Source of the DNA: CAZVRZ01 sp964629965
GTDB taxonomy: Bacteria; Chloroflexota; Anaerolineae; Anaerolineales; UBA4823
DNA length: 64,000 nucleotides
Direction of reading: 5' to 3'
Assembly: GCA_964629965.1 (NCBI GenBank)
Contig: CAZVRZ010000006.1
Span: forward strand, 1 to 64,000
Shown: piece by piece, positions 9,990-19,051 of the stretch
Layout: every line of letters begins with the position of its first letter
Position numbering within the stretch: the first letter of the stretch is position 1
The notes under the pieces: model-generated
The model's input: the letters and a program-made list of their open reading frames with translations, nothing else
Told to the model about the DNA's origin: nothing
The model's database searches: none
Translations under genes and position numbers: made by a program

Positions 9990-11029
9990 AAGCGTCGAGA
10001 AGGCCGGGGGTAAGGCTGGAAGGGCGTGCGCGGCTCAGTGGTGATCCAGCCTTCATTGGCATCGACGAGTTGCAGGGAAGATAACAGGTCGAAAGTCAAC
10101 CAGCGGGCCAATTGAGGCCGGGCTGGATATTCCCACAAACCATACGGCCCTTGTAACGAGCGAAGATAATCAACCAGGTCACGGACACGCTCGTCTTCAA
10201 TCGAGGCGCCAATCTGGGCGCATAGGGAAAGCAGGAAAGCGGTATCAAAACGCGCGTAGTATGTGATAAAGCCACGCGGGGGTTGTGCCCCTAGCAGGCG
10301 AGCGATATCGTAACCCACTGCATCACGCTCGCGCGTCTCACGACCTAAGAGCAGATCCAGGGCACGCGCAGCTTCTGGGCTGCGCCTGAGCTGCGGATGC
10401 AGCGCCAGGCAAGCCAGTGCGCCGGTTGTGTTGGAACGGCAGCCCCAGCGCGAATGCGCCAATCGCCGGTATCCTGCCACGTATCCAAAGACACCAGACA
10501 AGGCGATGCCGGTAGGCCAGGCGCCTTCGGGCAAGCGCTGCGTCAGCAGCCAGTCATACGCACGCCCGGCGCGCGGGTCAACAGCAAAGCCGCAGGCTGC
10601 CAGGCCGCGCAGTGGCAGCGAGGTTTGCAAGGGTATCATGGCATAGCCCTCATCATCATTTTTCCTGTCCAGGCTACCTTTACCCAATGGCCAGGAGCCA
10701 TCTTGCGCTTGTTTGCTGAACAAGAACTCGGCACCCTGGCAGACGGCAGGATGACCGGCAGCGAAACCCAACAAAGCCAGCCGGTTGAGCGCCAAAGCTG
10801 TAGCCTGGATCTCGCTGCCTGCCCCCCAGGCAAGACCAAGCGCATCCGCCCGCCAGGAACCATCCGCCTGCTGGCTGGCGAACAACTGCGCTGCCAGCGG
10901 ATCGTGCTCTCGTTGGGCAGCCAGGTCGGCTACTTCCGGATGTTCGAGCGGCAGCCGGTAAATTTCACGCAGCACCCGCCAGCGCAGGCAAGCGGAAGGG
11001 TCTGTCAACAGCAAGGCGCTCCAGGTCAT
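9986..11029 (-). CDS. Terpenoid-cyclase-fold (alpha/alpha toroid) protein
   Basis: 347 aa, predicted cytosolic, all helical. It contains several squalene-cyclase/prenyltransferase-type repeats with QxDGSW-like motifs (SQQADGSWR, SKQAQDGSWP, QRLPEGAWP, LQGPYGLWEYP). The DxDD catalytic motif of squalene cyclases is not seen, so cyclase activity is doubtful and a binding role is more likely. ATG 11029 overlaps the stop of the preceding UvrA-like gene as ATGA, which implies translational coupling and a shared function. The last bases overlap the end of the convergent kinase gene (9986-9989). Confidence 0.8.
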   Translation of the reverse strand: MTWSALLLTDPSACLRWRVLREIYRLPLEHPEVADLAAQREHDPLAAQLFASQQADGSWRADALGLAWGAGSEIQATALALNRLALLGFAAGHPAVCQGAEFLFSKQAQDGSWPLGKGSLDRKNDDEGYAMIPLQTSLPLRGLAACGFAVDPRAGRAYDWLLTQRLPEGAWPTGIALSGVFGYVAGYRRLAHSRWGCRSNTTGALACLALHPQLRRSPEAARALDLLLGRETRERDAVGYDIARLLGAQPPRGFITYYARFDTAFLLSLCAQIGASIEDERVRDLVDYLRSLQGPYGLWEYPARPQLARWLTFDLLSSLQLVDANEGWITTEPRTPFQPYPRPSRRF

Positions 11030-14000
11030 TGGGGTGACTCCAACAACTCTCGCAAGTAGGGCGCCATGGGCGTGCTGCCCCGGGCAAGCTCTGCGGGCGT
11101 GCCGCTGGCGATCACAGAGCCTCCCTGTGGGCCGCCACCCGGGCCAAGCTCGATCAGCCAGTCGCAAACAGATAAGAGGTGGGCATGATGCTCAACCAAA
11201 ATCACCGTGCCCCCCTGCGCCACCAAGCGCTCCAGGACGGCATACAACTGCAAGACATCTTCCAGGTGCAGGCCGACGGAGGGTTCATCCAACAGGTATA
11301 AACTACCCGGAGGGGACTTGCGGCACAGCTCCTGAGCAATTTTCAAGCGCTGCGCTTCGCCGCCTGACAAAGTGTAACCAGGCTGCCGCAGCGCCAGGTA
11401 TCCCAAGCCGACCTCGCGAGCAGCCTGCAGCGGCGGGCGCAATTTTTCATCGGCGGCGAAACGATCAAAAACCTCGTCCAGGGTCAACCGGTACACTTCG
11501 GGCAGCGCCAACCCACCGATGCGCACCTGCCAGGCCTCAGGCAAATGACCGCTTCCCTGGCATACCTCGCACGGCACATGCACCGATGGCAAAAAAGCCA
11601 TATCGTAGGCGATCATCCCTTGTCCATGACAGGCAGAACAGGGAGCCGCCAAGACGGCTTCGCCAACACCAAGCGCCTGAGCCGTCTCGCTGGCTGCAAA
11701 CAGGGTGCGCAGGGGCTGGTTCAACCCCAAGAAAGCCGCCGGGCTATGGATGCCGGCGCGGGTTTGATCAACGATCAACGTGCGCGGCGGGGCGTTTTCG
11801 ATCGAATCGTACTCGCCGGGATCAAGCGGCTCATAGGCTACCGAAGTGGTTTGCTTGCGCGGCGCCAGAGCGCGTCCCAACGTATCCAACACCAGGGTGC
11901 TTTTTCCGGAACCAGATACTCCGCAAACCCCAGTCAGAACACCCAGGGGGAAACGTACACTTTCACCACACAAATAATGGGAGCGAGCGCCGTGCAAGAT
12001 CATCCAAGCGTGGGGCATGCGAGGCGATTTCTTGAGAAAATCGCCCCGTTTGATGCGCAGCCAGCGAGCGGTAACACCCGGTCCTTGGGCCACTTCGGCG
12101 GGCGTTCCCTGGCTGACAACCTGGCCACCCAGCCGGCCTGCGCCTGGCCCCATATCGATGAGGTGATCGGCGGCGCGCATGAGCAGAGGGTCGTGTTCGA
12201 CCACCAAGACCGTGTTGCCCTCATCACGCAGGCGTTGTAAAGCTTCTAGCAAAGCCTGTATCTCGCAAGGGTGCAGGCCGCGGCTGGGCTCATCCAGCAG
12301 CAAGGTCAATGCAGTCAGGCCGCTGCCCAACAGGCTGGCAAGCCGGATGCGCTGCGCCTCGCCGGCTGAAAGCGTGCCCGCCACGCGATCCAGATGAAGA
12401 TAACCTAAGCCCACCTGGATCAAAAAGTGCAGCCGGGCCCGGATCTTCTCCAAGCTGGCGGCAGCCTGGCCAGGCTGTTCTGGCGGCTTTAACCCATCCA
12501 TAATTTGAGAAAGCTGGGCCAACGGCGCCTGGCACAACTCATAGATATTGAAGCCTCCTAAGCTCACAGCCAGGTATTCAGGGCGCAAGCGCGCCCCCTG
12601 GCAGGCCGGGCAAGGGGTGGTGTCGGTGTAGGTTCCGCCGACATCCCAATCGCGGATAAAACCATAGAAACCAGGAAACGGAGTGCGGAAATTGCGCCGG
12701 AGGCCGGTGTGCCCGATTGCCTGCACTTCCAGCGGTTCCGGATCGCCAAAAAGGAAAGCATGCTGCGCCTGGGGACTCATTTCCACCCAGGGTGTGGCGT
12801 GAGGGTCGAAGTGATAGCGCTCCGCCAATGCCAGCACCATGTAATAGCCATGATTAAAAGGCTTACCCAGGTAACCGTTCGGGAAAAAACCGGGCGAATA
12901 CATGGCGCCATTGCACAGGGGCTTCTCGGGATGAACGATCAACTTGGCAGGCTGAGGCGTTTGTAAGGACCCAATGCCGTTACATTTCTGGCAGGCGGCA
13001 GCGTAATGGGCCGGCAGAAAATGGCGTGCTTTGGCCAGGGGAGCATGGGCGCCACAGCCCGGGCAAATCCATTCTTCGCCGTGCTGCATCTCATGCCCAC
13101 ATTCCAGGCAGCGACGCTGCAGCGCTGCTGGGCCCGACAAGGACATCAGCACAGCCAGGTGTTGAGCGATTTCCGTGGCGGTGCCAACGGTGGCACGACG
13201 AGAATACACCAGTCGTTCTGGGCCAATGGTCAGGGCTACTCCCAGTCCGGTGACGGCATCCACATCCGCTTCGGACCCTTCACGCACTGCCTGGCGTTCG
13301 TACATCGAAAGCGATTCCAGGAAGCGCCGCCGGGCTTCGGTTTCCAGGACATCACTGACCAGGCTGGACTTGCCGGAACCAGACAGCCCGGTGACCACGG
13401 TCAATTTACCCTTGGGCACGTCCACATCGACATTCTTCAAATTGTGCATACGAGCGCCGCGAATCGAGATCACTGGTTGAGCAAGGCGTTCCGGCCGCAT
13501 GGGAGCGGGCTGCGGGCTCAGCCGGGCCTCGGCCTGCAAGGCGAGTGCGGTGAGCGAGCGCGGCGCCTGCCAAAGCCCTTGCACGGGACCGGCATAGAGC
13601 AGTTCGCCCCCGGCTGCACCGGCGCCAGGCCCCAAATCGATGATCCAATCCGCGGCCCGGATGATATCCAGGTTGTGTTCCACGATCACGATCGTGGCGC
13701 CGGAATGCACCAGCCGATCCAATACATTCAATAAACCGTCTAAATCCTGTGGGTGCAGGCCGGTCGAAGGCTCATCCAGCAGCAGGATCTGCCCCTTGAG
13801 AGAGCGGCTGCCCAGGTAGCGCGCCAGCTTGATCCGCTGCGCTTCGCCGCCCGACAAGCTGGGCGAAGACTGGCCCAGGGAAAGGTAACCCAGGCCGATC
13901 TCTTCCAATGCTTGCAAGATGTGCAGAGCAGCCTGGCGGTTGGCCGGCGAAAGCCAGGTTTCGTGTTGAAATATTTGAATAGCTTGCGTTACGCTCAACT

Positions 14001-15897
14001 CCAGGAAGTCGGCGATGGAAAGGCTGCGCTCGCCAAACATGACCTGCACCGACAAGACAGTTTCTGAGAAACGCAGTTCCTCACAATCTGGGCAGGGCGC
14101 CCAGGTAGATGGCAGGTAACGCATGGGGATTTCGATCGAACCCAGGCCTGCGCAGGTGGGACAGGCGCCTTCGGGGCGGTTGAAAGAGAAATGAGAAGGC
14201 GAGAGACCGCCGGCAGACGAGAACAGATCACGCAGGATCTCTGCCAGCCGGGTATAAGTGGCCGGGTTTGAACGCGGGTTGCGGCCGATGGGGCTTTGAT
14301 CGACCAGAGTGGGCTTCAGGACCGGGCCTTCGACCGAACGGCAGCCGACCGGCGAGCGAGCGTTCAACGAGGCGACCAACACATCTTCGACCAGGGTACT
14401 TTTGCCTGAGCCGGAAACCCCGGTGACCACCGTCAAACGCTGCAAGGGGAAGGCTACATCGATCTGGCGCAGGTTACGTAAATGAGCTTCTCGCAGCCAC
14501 AAGAAATTTTGCGGAGTAGGGCGAAGCGCCTGGCTATGAGAGCGTGTGCGCAGGCTAAAGTAACGCGCGGTGGCAGTCTCAGCCAGCCATAATTCCTGCG
14601 GCGAGCCGGCGAACACCACCCGCCCCCCCTGGCTGCCTGCACCCGGTCCCAGGTCAAGTGCCTGGTCGGTTTGGGCAGCAGCGAGGCGCTCATGCTCCAC
14701 AAAGATCACTGGCCCGGCCAAATCTCGGAAAGAAGGCAGCAAACGCTGAACATCAGCCGGGTGCAGGCCAATGGTGGGCTCATCCAGCACGTGCAGCATA
14801 TCCTCTAAGCGGCTGACCAGGGTCAATGCGAGGCGCACACGCTGCGCCTCGCCGCGCGAGAGCGTGGGTGAGGCACGGTTGAGGGTGAGATAGCCAAGGC
14901 CCACACGTTGTAATGCCGCCGTACGCTGGCCGATCTCATCCTGCAGGCGGCGGGCCGAGGTTGGAAAGTAAGCCTTTCGCAAACATTCACCGAATTCATC
15001 CACAGATAAATTCAAGATCTCAACAAAGCTGCGGCCCTGCCAGGTAACCGTGCCGGCTTCAACGGGCAGGCCGGTGTGATGGCAAGCCGGGCAACCCTTT
15101 CCCTGGCAGACAGCGCAAAGCTGGTTAAAGTGAGCCGGCTTGAGATCACCAAACCAGCGACCACAGATGGTGCATAATGGCGCCCGTGCGAGGGCCTGGC
15201 GAGTCGAACCGACCGCCACGCTCACCCCGGCAGCTCCCAGTTGGGCAGCTTTTTCAACGGCCTGGCGAGCATGCACAGGGTTTCCGGGCGGCTCCAAGGA
15301 GGCAACCAACAATTCCAGGGTGTGAGGCCGAGCGGATAGCAGCGGCTGCCCATCCCAGGGCTGACCATCCACCCATAAGGACTGCGAGTCGACATGTTGG
15401 GACAAGGCTTGCAGCAGAGTGGTGTGGCTGCCAATCACCTGGTGCAGTAAAGGCGCATATACACTCGCCGTTTCAGTGCGGGCTAAAGACACCAGGCGTT
15501 CAACAAGCTCATCATCGGTAAAAACCGATAACTGCGCTCCACACTCCGGACAGGTGCGCAGGCCATAATGAGCATACAACAGGCGCAAAAAGGGATGCAA
15601 ACCAGCGGCGGTGGCTAAGGTAGAGTTGGGGTTGCGATTGAGCAGGTTCTGCCCCACCGCGACGGCCGGTCCCAAGCCGGTGATACTTTCAACATGAGCA
15701 GGCAGCAGGCGTGAACTGACCGTGCCCAACGTATAAACTTCTAAAAAGCGCCGGCGCGCCTCGTGGTAGAGTGTATCGAAGACCAGCGAGGTTTTACCTG
15801 AACCAGAAACACCGGTAACAACCGTCAATCCTTCTCCGAATTCGACATCGACACCCTGCAGATTATGCTCACGTGCGCCGCGGACTGTGATCTTCAT
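11026..15897 (-). CDS. uvrA: Double-length UvrA-like protein with four ABC cassettes
   Basis: 1623 aa, against about 950 for ordinary UvrA. Four complete cassettes are visible: Walker A at residues 29-37 (GVSGSGKTS), about 495, about 839 (GLSGSGKSS) and about 1327; signatures LSRGEAQR (about 347), LSGGEAQR (about 682), LSAGEAQR (about 1177) and LSGGEAQR (about 1510); each followed by LDEPxxGLHP-type Walker B/D-loop. Cysteine pairs for zinc modules occur in both halves (for example CPECG, CAVCQGKGCPAC, CPTCAGLG...CPDC, CQKCNG, CSACHGQG). So it is two UvrA-like units in one chain; double-length UvrA is known in Chlamydia. It may act in excision repair or as a UvrA paralogue in resistance. The mRNA appears leaderless and an imperfect SOS-like site overlaps its -10. 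Confidence 0.92.
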   Translation of the reverse strand: MKITVRGAREHNLQGVDVEFGEGLTVVTGVSGSGKTSLVFDTLYHEARRRFLEVYTLGTVSSRLLPAHVESITGLGPAVAVGQNLLNRNPNSTLATAAGLHPFLRLLYAHYGLRTCPECGAQLSVFTDDELVERLVSLARTETASVYAPLLHQVIGSHTTLLQALSQHVDSQSLWVDGQPWDGQPLLSARPHTLELLVASLEPPGNPVHARQAVEKAAQLGAAGVSVAVGSTRQALARAPLCTICGRWFGDLKPAHFNQLCAVCQGKGCPACHHTGLPVEAGTVTWQGRSFVEILNLSVDEFGECLRKAYFPTSARRLQDEIGQRTAALQRVGLGYLTLNRASPTLSRGEAQRVRLALTLVSRLEDMLHVLDEPTIGLHPADVQRLLPSFRDLAGPVIFVEHERLAAAQTDQALDLGPGAGSQGGRVVFAGSPQELWLAETATARYFSLRTRSHSQALRPTPQNFLWLREAHLRNLRQIDVAFPLQRLTVVTGVSGSGKSTLVEDVLVASLNARSPVGCRSVEGPVLKPTLVDQSPIGRNPRSNPATYTRLAEILRDLFSSAGGLSPSHFSFNRPEGACPTCAGLGSIEIPMRYLPSTWAPCPDCEELRFSETVLSVQVMFGERSLSIADFLELSVTQAIQIFQHETWLSPANRQAALHILQALEEIGLGYLSLGQSSPSLSGGEAQRIKLARYLGSRSLKGQILLLDEPSTGLHPQDLDGLLNVLDRLVHSGATIVIVEHNLDIIRAADWIIDLGPGAGAAGGELLYAGPVQGLWQAPRSLTALALQAEARLSPQPAPMRPERLAQPVISIRGARMHNLKNVDVDVPKGKLTVVTGLSGSGKSSLVSDVLETEARRRFLESLSMYERQAVREGSEADVDAVTGLGVALTIGPERLVYSRRATVGTATEIAQHLAVLMSLSGPAALQRRCLECGHEMQHGEEWICPGCGAHAPLAKARHFLPAHYAAACQKCNGIGSLQTPQPAKLIVHPEKPLCNGAMYSPGFFPNGYLGKPFNHGYYMVLALAERYHFDPHATPWVEMSPQAQHAFLFGDPEPLEVQAIGHTGLRRNFRTPFPGFYGFIRDWDVGGTYTDTTPCPACQGARLRPEYLAVSLGGFNIYELCQAPLAQLSQIMDGLKPPEQPGQAAASLEKIRARLHFLIQVGLGYLHLDRVAGTLSAGEAQRIRLASLLGSGLTALTLLLDEPSRGLHPCEIQALLEALQRLRDEGNTVLVVEHDPLLMRAADHLIDMGPGAGRLGGQVVSQGTPAEVAQGPGVTARWLRIKRGDFLKKSPRMPHAWMILHGARSHYLCGESVRFPLGVLTGVCGVSGSGKSTLVLDTLGRALAPRKQTTSVAYEPLDPGEYDSIENAPPRTLIVDQTRAGIHSPAAFLGLNQPLRTLFAASETAQALGVGEAVLAAPCSACHGQGMIAYDMAFLPSVHVPCEVCQGSGHLPEAWQVRIGGLALPEVYRLTLDEVFDRFAADEKLRPPLQAAREVGLGYLALRQPGYTLSGGEAQRLKIAQELCRKSPPGSLYLLDEPSVGLHLEDVLQLYAVLERLVAQGGTVILVEHHAHLLSVCDWLIELGPGGGPQGGSVIASGTPAELARGSTPMAPYLRELLESPQ

Positions 15898-15904
15898 TAG
15901 AACG

Positions 15905-15933
15905 ATTGTACTACATCGAGGCGAGCGCGTCTA
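15905..15933 (-). promoter_or_regulatory. Promoter of the UvrA-like operon with imperfect SOS-like site
   Basis: Minus strand: -35 TAGACG (15933-15928), 17-base spacer, -10 TACAAT (15910-15905). The ATG follows the -10 by 7 bases, so the transcript would begin at or next to the start codon. GAACGATTGTAC at 15900-15911 (plus strand) differs at one arm base from GAAC-N4-GTTC and overlaps the -10. Confidence 0.55.
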
Positions 15934-16086
15934 TGGTTGGCGCGTTGCGGAGCGCAACACGCCAGGCATTTAAGAAATCATGTAATTGACCCACAATCTG
16001 CCAACAGGCTTGCAAGAGTCTATGTTCTGTTTTATGATTAGGCAATCCGCCCTATCGGATATATTCACACACATGGATGAAGAAGA

Positions 16087-17697
16087 ATGGTACCTCCGCC
16101 CACTGGCCCACTACCCGGTTTGAATCACCCTTTTACAAAGCGCTCGTTTGAACTGCTGGCGCAACTGCACGAAGAGCCAACCAGCCGCGTCTACTTAGCG
16201 CGCCAGGAAGAGTTTCAGGTATATATCGAACAGCCATTCCAGCGTTTGCTACGTAAAGTGGCATTGCGCCTGCCGGAGACGATCTGCCGGGTTATGGAAA
16301 CGGAAAAGCGTGTCTTTTCGCGCTTTGTGAAGAACGATTTTGGCCGCGGGGGCTGCTGGGATTTCTATTGGGGAGCGTTTTACACGCGCGGCGGCCGCCG
16401 GATCGAAGATGCCCAACTTTCGGTGTGGATGAATTACAGGCGTTTCGAGATCGGTTTTTACATTGGCAATTATGGCACCGCAGTGCGCGAACGTTTCCAG
16501 CGAAACTGCCAAAGATATGTGAACCAATTGATCGAGCTGTTCGATCCCATCCTGGTGGAAGGGAGTATTCTGCTGGGAGCGCACGATAATTTCGATGTCG
16601 ATCCAGATGGAGCGGTAGTTGCCAAGCGCATCATCACCTGGCAAGAGATGTTTGAGTACCCGGCCCAGGCCGATTACGATGCTTCGTTGATCGTGCCTGT
16701 AGACCAGGCCTTGACAATGACCGAGGACGAACTTGTTGAGCTGATCACCCAGACCTTTGAGAAACTGTTCCCGCTGGTACTGCTGGCCACCCTTGAAGAC
16801 CCACTGCCGGCATTGGTGGAGTATTTTGGGCGTGATAATGTTGAAATCGTGGAAGATACGAACCCGGAATATCCCCTGGTCGAAATGAGCCAGGATACAG
16901 GCGTATCTCAGGAAATCCTGGGGGAATGGGTGGAGGCGATCGAGCGGCGTAAACAGGCGGTTATGTTCGGCCCATCTGGGGTTGGAAAAACTTACCTTGC
17001 ACGGCTCCTGGCCCGACACCTGGTGGCAGGCAGCGATGGTTTCGTGGAATTGGTTCAATTCCACCCATCGTACAGTTACTCTGATTTCATCCTGGGTTAC
17101 CCAACAAGAACGGCCGGTAATATCCAGGGAGAAGATCATGCAGTCAAGGGCCGTTTCCTGGAATTTTGTGAGCAAGCCCGCGGGCGGCACGGCTGCTGCG
17201 TGATGATCATCGATGAGATTGGGCGGGCGGACCTGGCGCGGGTTTTCGGCGAACTTATTTACTTGCTAGAATACCGCGACCAGGAAATCTCGCTGGCAAA
17301 TGGGGAACGCTTTGGTATTCCGGCAAACGTGCGCATATTGGGCGCGATGAACACCCCCGGACCCGACGCTTTTGTGATGGATTTGGCACTGCGCCGGCGA
17401 TTTGTATTCCTGCCAGTTTTCCCCGACTATGACCTGCTGCGAAATTACGTTCAAAAGCAGGGTTTCGATTTTCCGGTGGAAGCCCTGGTAAGTGTTCTAC
17501 AGCACATCAATGAACGCATTGGAAATCACAACTATGCCCTGGGCACCAGTTTCTTCTTACGTCCCGACCTGCCAGAGCAATTGGGCGTCATCTGGAGGAT
17601 GGAAATTGAACCCTACCTGGACGCTTACTTCTTGAGCGACCCGAAACAGGTGGATGATTTTCGATGGGAAAAGGTGAAAGAACTGCTAAGAGTTTAA
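16087..17697 (+). CDS. Orphan McrB-like AAA+ NTPase with N-terminal DUF2461-like domain
   Basis: 536 aa. The C-terminal half is a McrB-type AAA+ domain: Walker A GPSGVGKT (about residues 296-303), Walker B MIIDEIGRADLARVFGEL (about 373-390, the McrB-style DEI-R-----FGEL pattern), sensor-1 GAMNTP (about 417) and an arginine motif LRRRF (about 436). McrB is the GTPase of methyl-dependent restriction, but no McrC nuclease gene adjoins. The N-terminal 230 residues loosely resemble DUF2461 proteins (LARQEEFQVYIEQPFQRLL, then a SRF-KNDF region); that match is by eye and uncertain. No clear ribosome site; start is the first in-frame ATG. Confidence 0.8.
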   Translation: MVPPPTGPLPGLNHPFTKRSFELLAQLHEEPTSRVYLARQEEFQVYIEQPFQRLLRKVALRLPETICRVMETEKRVFSRFVKNDFGRGGCWDFYWGAFYTRGGRRIEDAQLSVWMNYRRFEIGFYIGNYGTAVRERFQRNCQRYVNQLIELFDPILVEGSILLGAHDNFDVDPDGAVVAKRIITWQEMFEYPAQADYDASLIVPVDQALTMTEDELVELITQTFEKLFPLVLLATLEDPLPALVEYFGRDNVEIVEDTNPEYPLVEMSQDTGVSQEILGEWVEAIERRKQAVMFGPSGVGKTYLARLLARHLVAGSDGFVELVQFHPSYSYSDFILGYPTRTAGNIQGEDHAVKGRFLEFCEQARGRHGCCVMIIDEIGRADLARVFGELIYLLEYRDQEISLANGERFGIPANVRILGAMNTPGPDAFVMDLALRRRFVFLPVFPDYDLLRNYVQKQGFDFPVEALVSVLQHINERIGNHNYALGTSFFLRPDLPEQLGVIWRMEIEPYLDAYFLSDPKQVDDFRWEKVKELLRV

Positions 17698-18053
17698 TAT
17701 CTTCGGTTATCCGGGAGATAGCGCAGTAAGTCGACTTGCATTTTTACCCCTTTTGGATCCCAAAAGGCATCCCGAGCCGCATATTCACATGCCATTAGTG
17801 CAGAATTTGCCGTTTATTGCCTCGTTTTCAGACAAGTTTATTTTAGGCAAACTCGTTCAACCCATTTCTCTGGATTGACCTCCGCTGTGCATCCCCTTTC
17901 CTTCTATTATTGGACTTACTGCGGAATCCCTCCGGCAAGTTTTCTTTACATTTGCTATATACTAGTGTATAGTTACTTACAAAAAATTGGCGGTTTTTGG
18001 AAAACCAGTGACCACAATCAGGATGGGATTTTCGGTTTCGAAAGGAGATTAAT
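17698..18053. other. Intergenic region with terminator-like hairpin, promoter and palindrome
   Basis: No credible gene in 356 bases. CCTTTTGG-ATC-CCAAAAGG (17749-17767) forms an 8-bp hairpin that may end the AAA gene. A promoter TTTACA (17945-17950), 17-base spacer, TATAGT (17968-17973) faces the downstream gene. The palindrome TATAC-TAGT-GTATA (17958-17971) overlaps its -10 and is a likely operator. Confidence 0.55.
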
Positions 18054-18536
18054 ATGCTAACGATGGCCAATATTTTCTCGATTTTCCTTGCAGATGACCA
18101 GCAGGGAGGTTTGCCCTGGTGGTTTTGGTTATTGCTCCTATTGATTATTATCCTGGTCGTGTGGTGGCTGTGGCGCTCGCAGAAGAAAGCTGCACCTCCA
18201 GCAGAATCTGCTCCAGCCGTTGTTGAAAGCGTGCAGATGCCGGCCGAGGTAGAAGTTCCGCAGCGCGCCGTTTCAATCCCGGCAGAGCCAGACGACTTGA
18301 CAATCATCGAAGGCATTGGCCCGAAAATCGCCAGCACCCTACAGGCCGCGGGGATCACCTCGTTTGCGCAGCTTGCCAACGCCGATATCAGCCAGTTAGA
18401 CCAGATCCTGAAAGCAGCCGGGCTGCGCCTGGCAAACCCAGGATCGTGGGCCGACCAGGCCCGCCTGGCTGCCGAAGGTAAGTGGGACGAATTGAAGACC
18501 CTGCAAGACAATCTAAAAGGCGGGCGCGCCGTCTAA
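18054..18536 (+). CDS. Membrane-anchored helix-hairpin-helix protein
   Basis: 160 aa. One membrane helix (about residues 20-40, PWWFWLLLLLIIILVVWWLW) followed by a basic stretch, an Ala/Pro/Val-rich linker (45-78) and a C-terminal helix-hairpin-helix domain opened by LTIIEGIGPKIASTLQAAGI. Such domains often bind DNA non-specifically, here tethered to the inner face of the membrane (positive-inside). Start has AAAGGAG 6 bases upstream. The IEGIG motif is shared with the next gene, so the two probably belong together. Function unknown. Confidence 0.82.
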   Translation: MLTMANIFSIFLADDQQGGLPWWFWLLLLLIIILVVWWLWRSQKKAAPPAESAPAVVESVQMPAEVEVPQRAVSIPAEPDDLTIIEGIGPKIASTLQAAGITSFAQLANADISQLDQILKAAGLRLANPGSWADQARLAAEGKWDELKTLQDNLKGGRAV

Positions 18537-18646
18537 GGCTTGTTCAGACGACCAGCTTTAACCTTACAAAAGAATAATTAAGCTCTTCCCAAATATTGTT
18601 TTCAAGATGGGTTGGCTAGATAAAATTTACTATTAGAGGAGTGAAT

Positions 18647-19051
18647 ATGACAAAAGTAATCGTGATCGAAGGCATTGGAGAAGCTTACGAAAAGAAGCTG
18701 AATGCCGCCGGCGTGTTTTCCCTGGCAGACCTAATCGAACGTGCTGCCACGGCCAAGAGTCGCAAGGAATTGGCCGAGAAGTCGGGCGTCAGCGACAGCC
18801 TGATCCTGACCTGGGTTAACCATGCAGACCTGTTCCGCATCAAGGGTGTTGCCAAGCAATATTCCGACCTGTTGGAAGCAGCCGGTGTGGATACCGTTCC
18901 TGAACTGGCACAGCGCAAAGCCGAAAACCTGACCCAGAAGATGACTGAGGTGAACGCTGCCAAGAAGCTGGTCAGGAAACTACCCACCTTAGACCAGGTC
19001 AAGGATTGGGTTGAGCAGGCCAAGAAACTGCCGAGAATCATCAGCTATTAG
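18647..19051 (+). CDS. DUF4332-type helix-hairpin-helix protein
   Basis: 134 aa, soluble. Begins VIVIEGIGEAYEKKLNAAGV and has a second hairpin-like unit FRIKGVAKQYSDLLEAAGVDT, the tandem arrangement of DUF4332 proteins. ATG 18647 is chosen over GTG 18641 because AGAGGA is 6 bases upstream of it. Follows the membrane-anchored relative by 110 bases on the same strand. Family function is not established; DNA or protein binding is plausible. Confidence 0.82.
   Translation: MTKVIVIEGIGEAYEKKLNAAGVFSLADLIERAATAKSRKELAEKSGVSDSLILTWVNHADLFRIKGVAKQYSDLLEAAGVDTVPELAQRKAENLTQKMTEVNAAKKLVRKLPTLDQVKDWVEQAKKLPRIISY

Noticed and set aside
9986..15897. Possible biosynthetic terpene cluster because of the cyclase-like fold
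   Set aside because: No DxDD motif and no prenyl synthase or P450 nearby; the coupled gene is UvrA-like.
16073..16123. 16-codon ORF (ATG 16073) overlapping the AAA gene start
   Set aside because: Too short, no ribosome site, composition not distinctive.
16087..17697. A full McrBC restriction system
   Set aside because: No McrC nuclease or methyltransferase gene on either side.
17875..18060. 61-codon ORF in the gap before the HhH gene
   Set aside because: Spans the promoter and leader of the next gene, has no ribosome site and no recognisable features.
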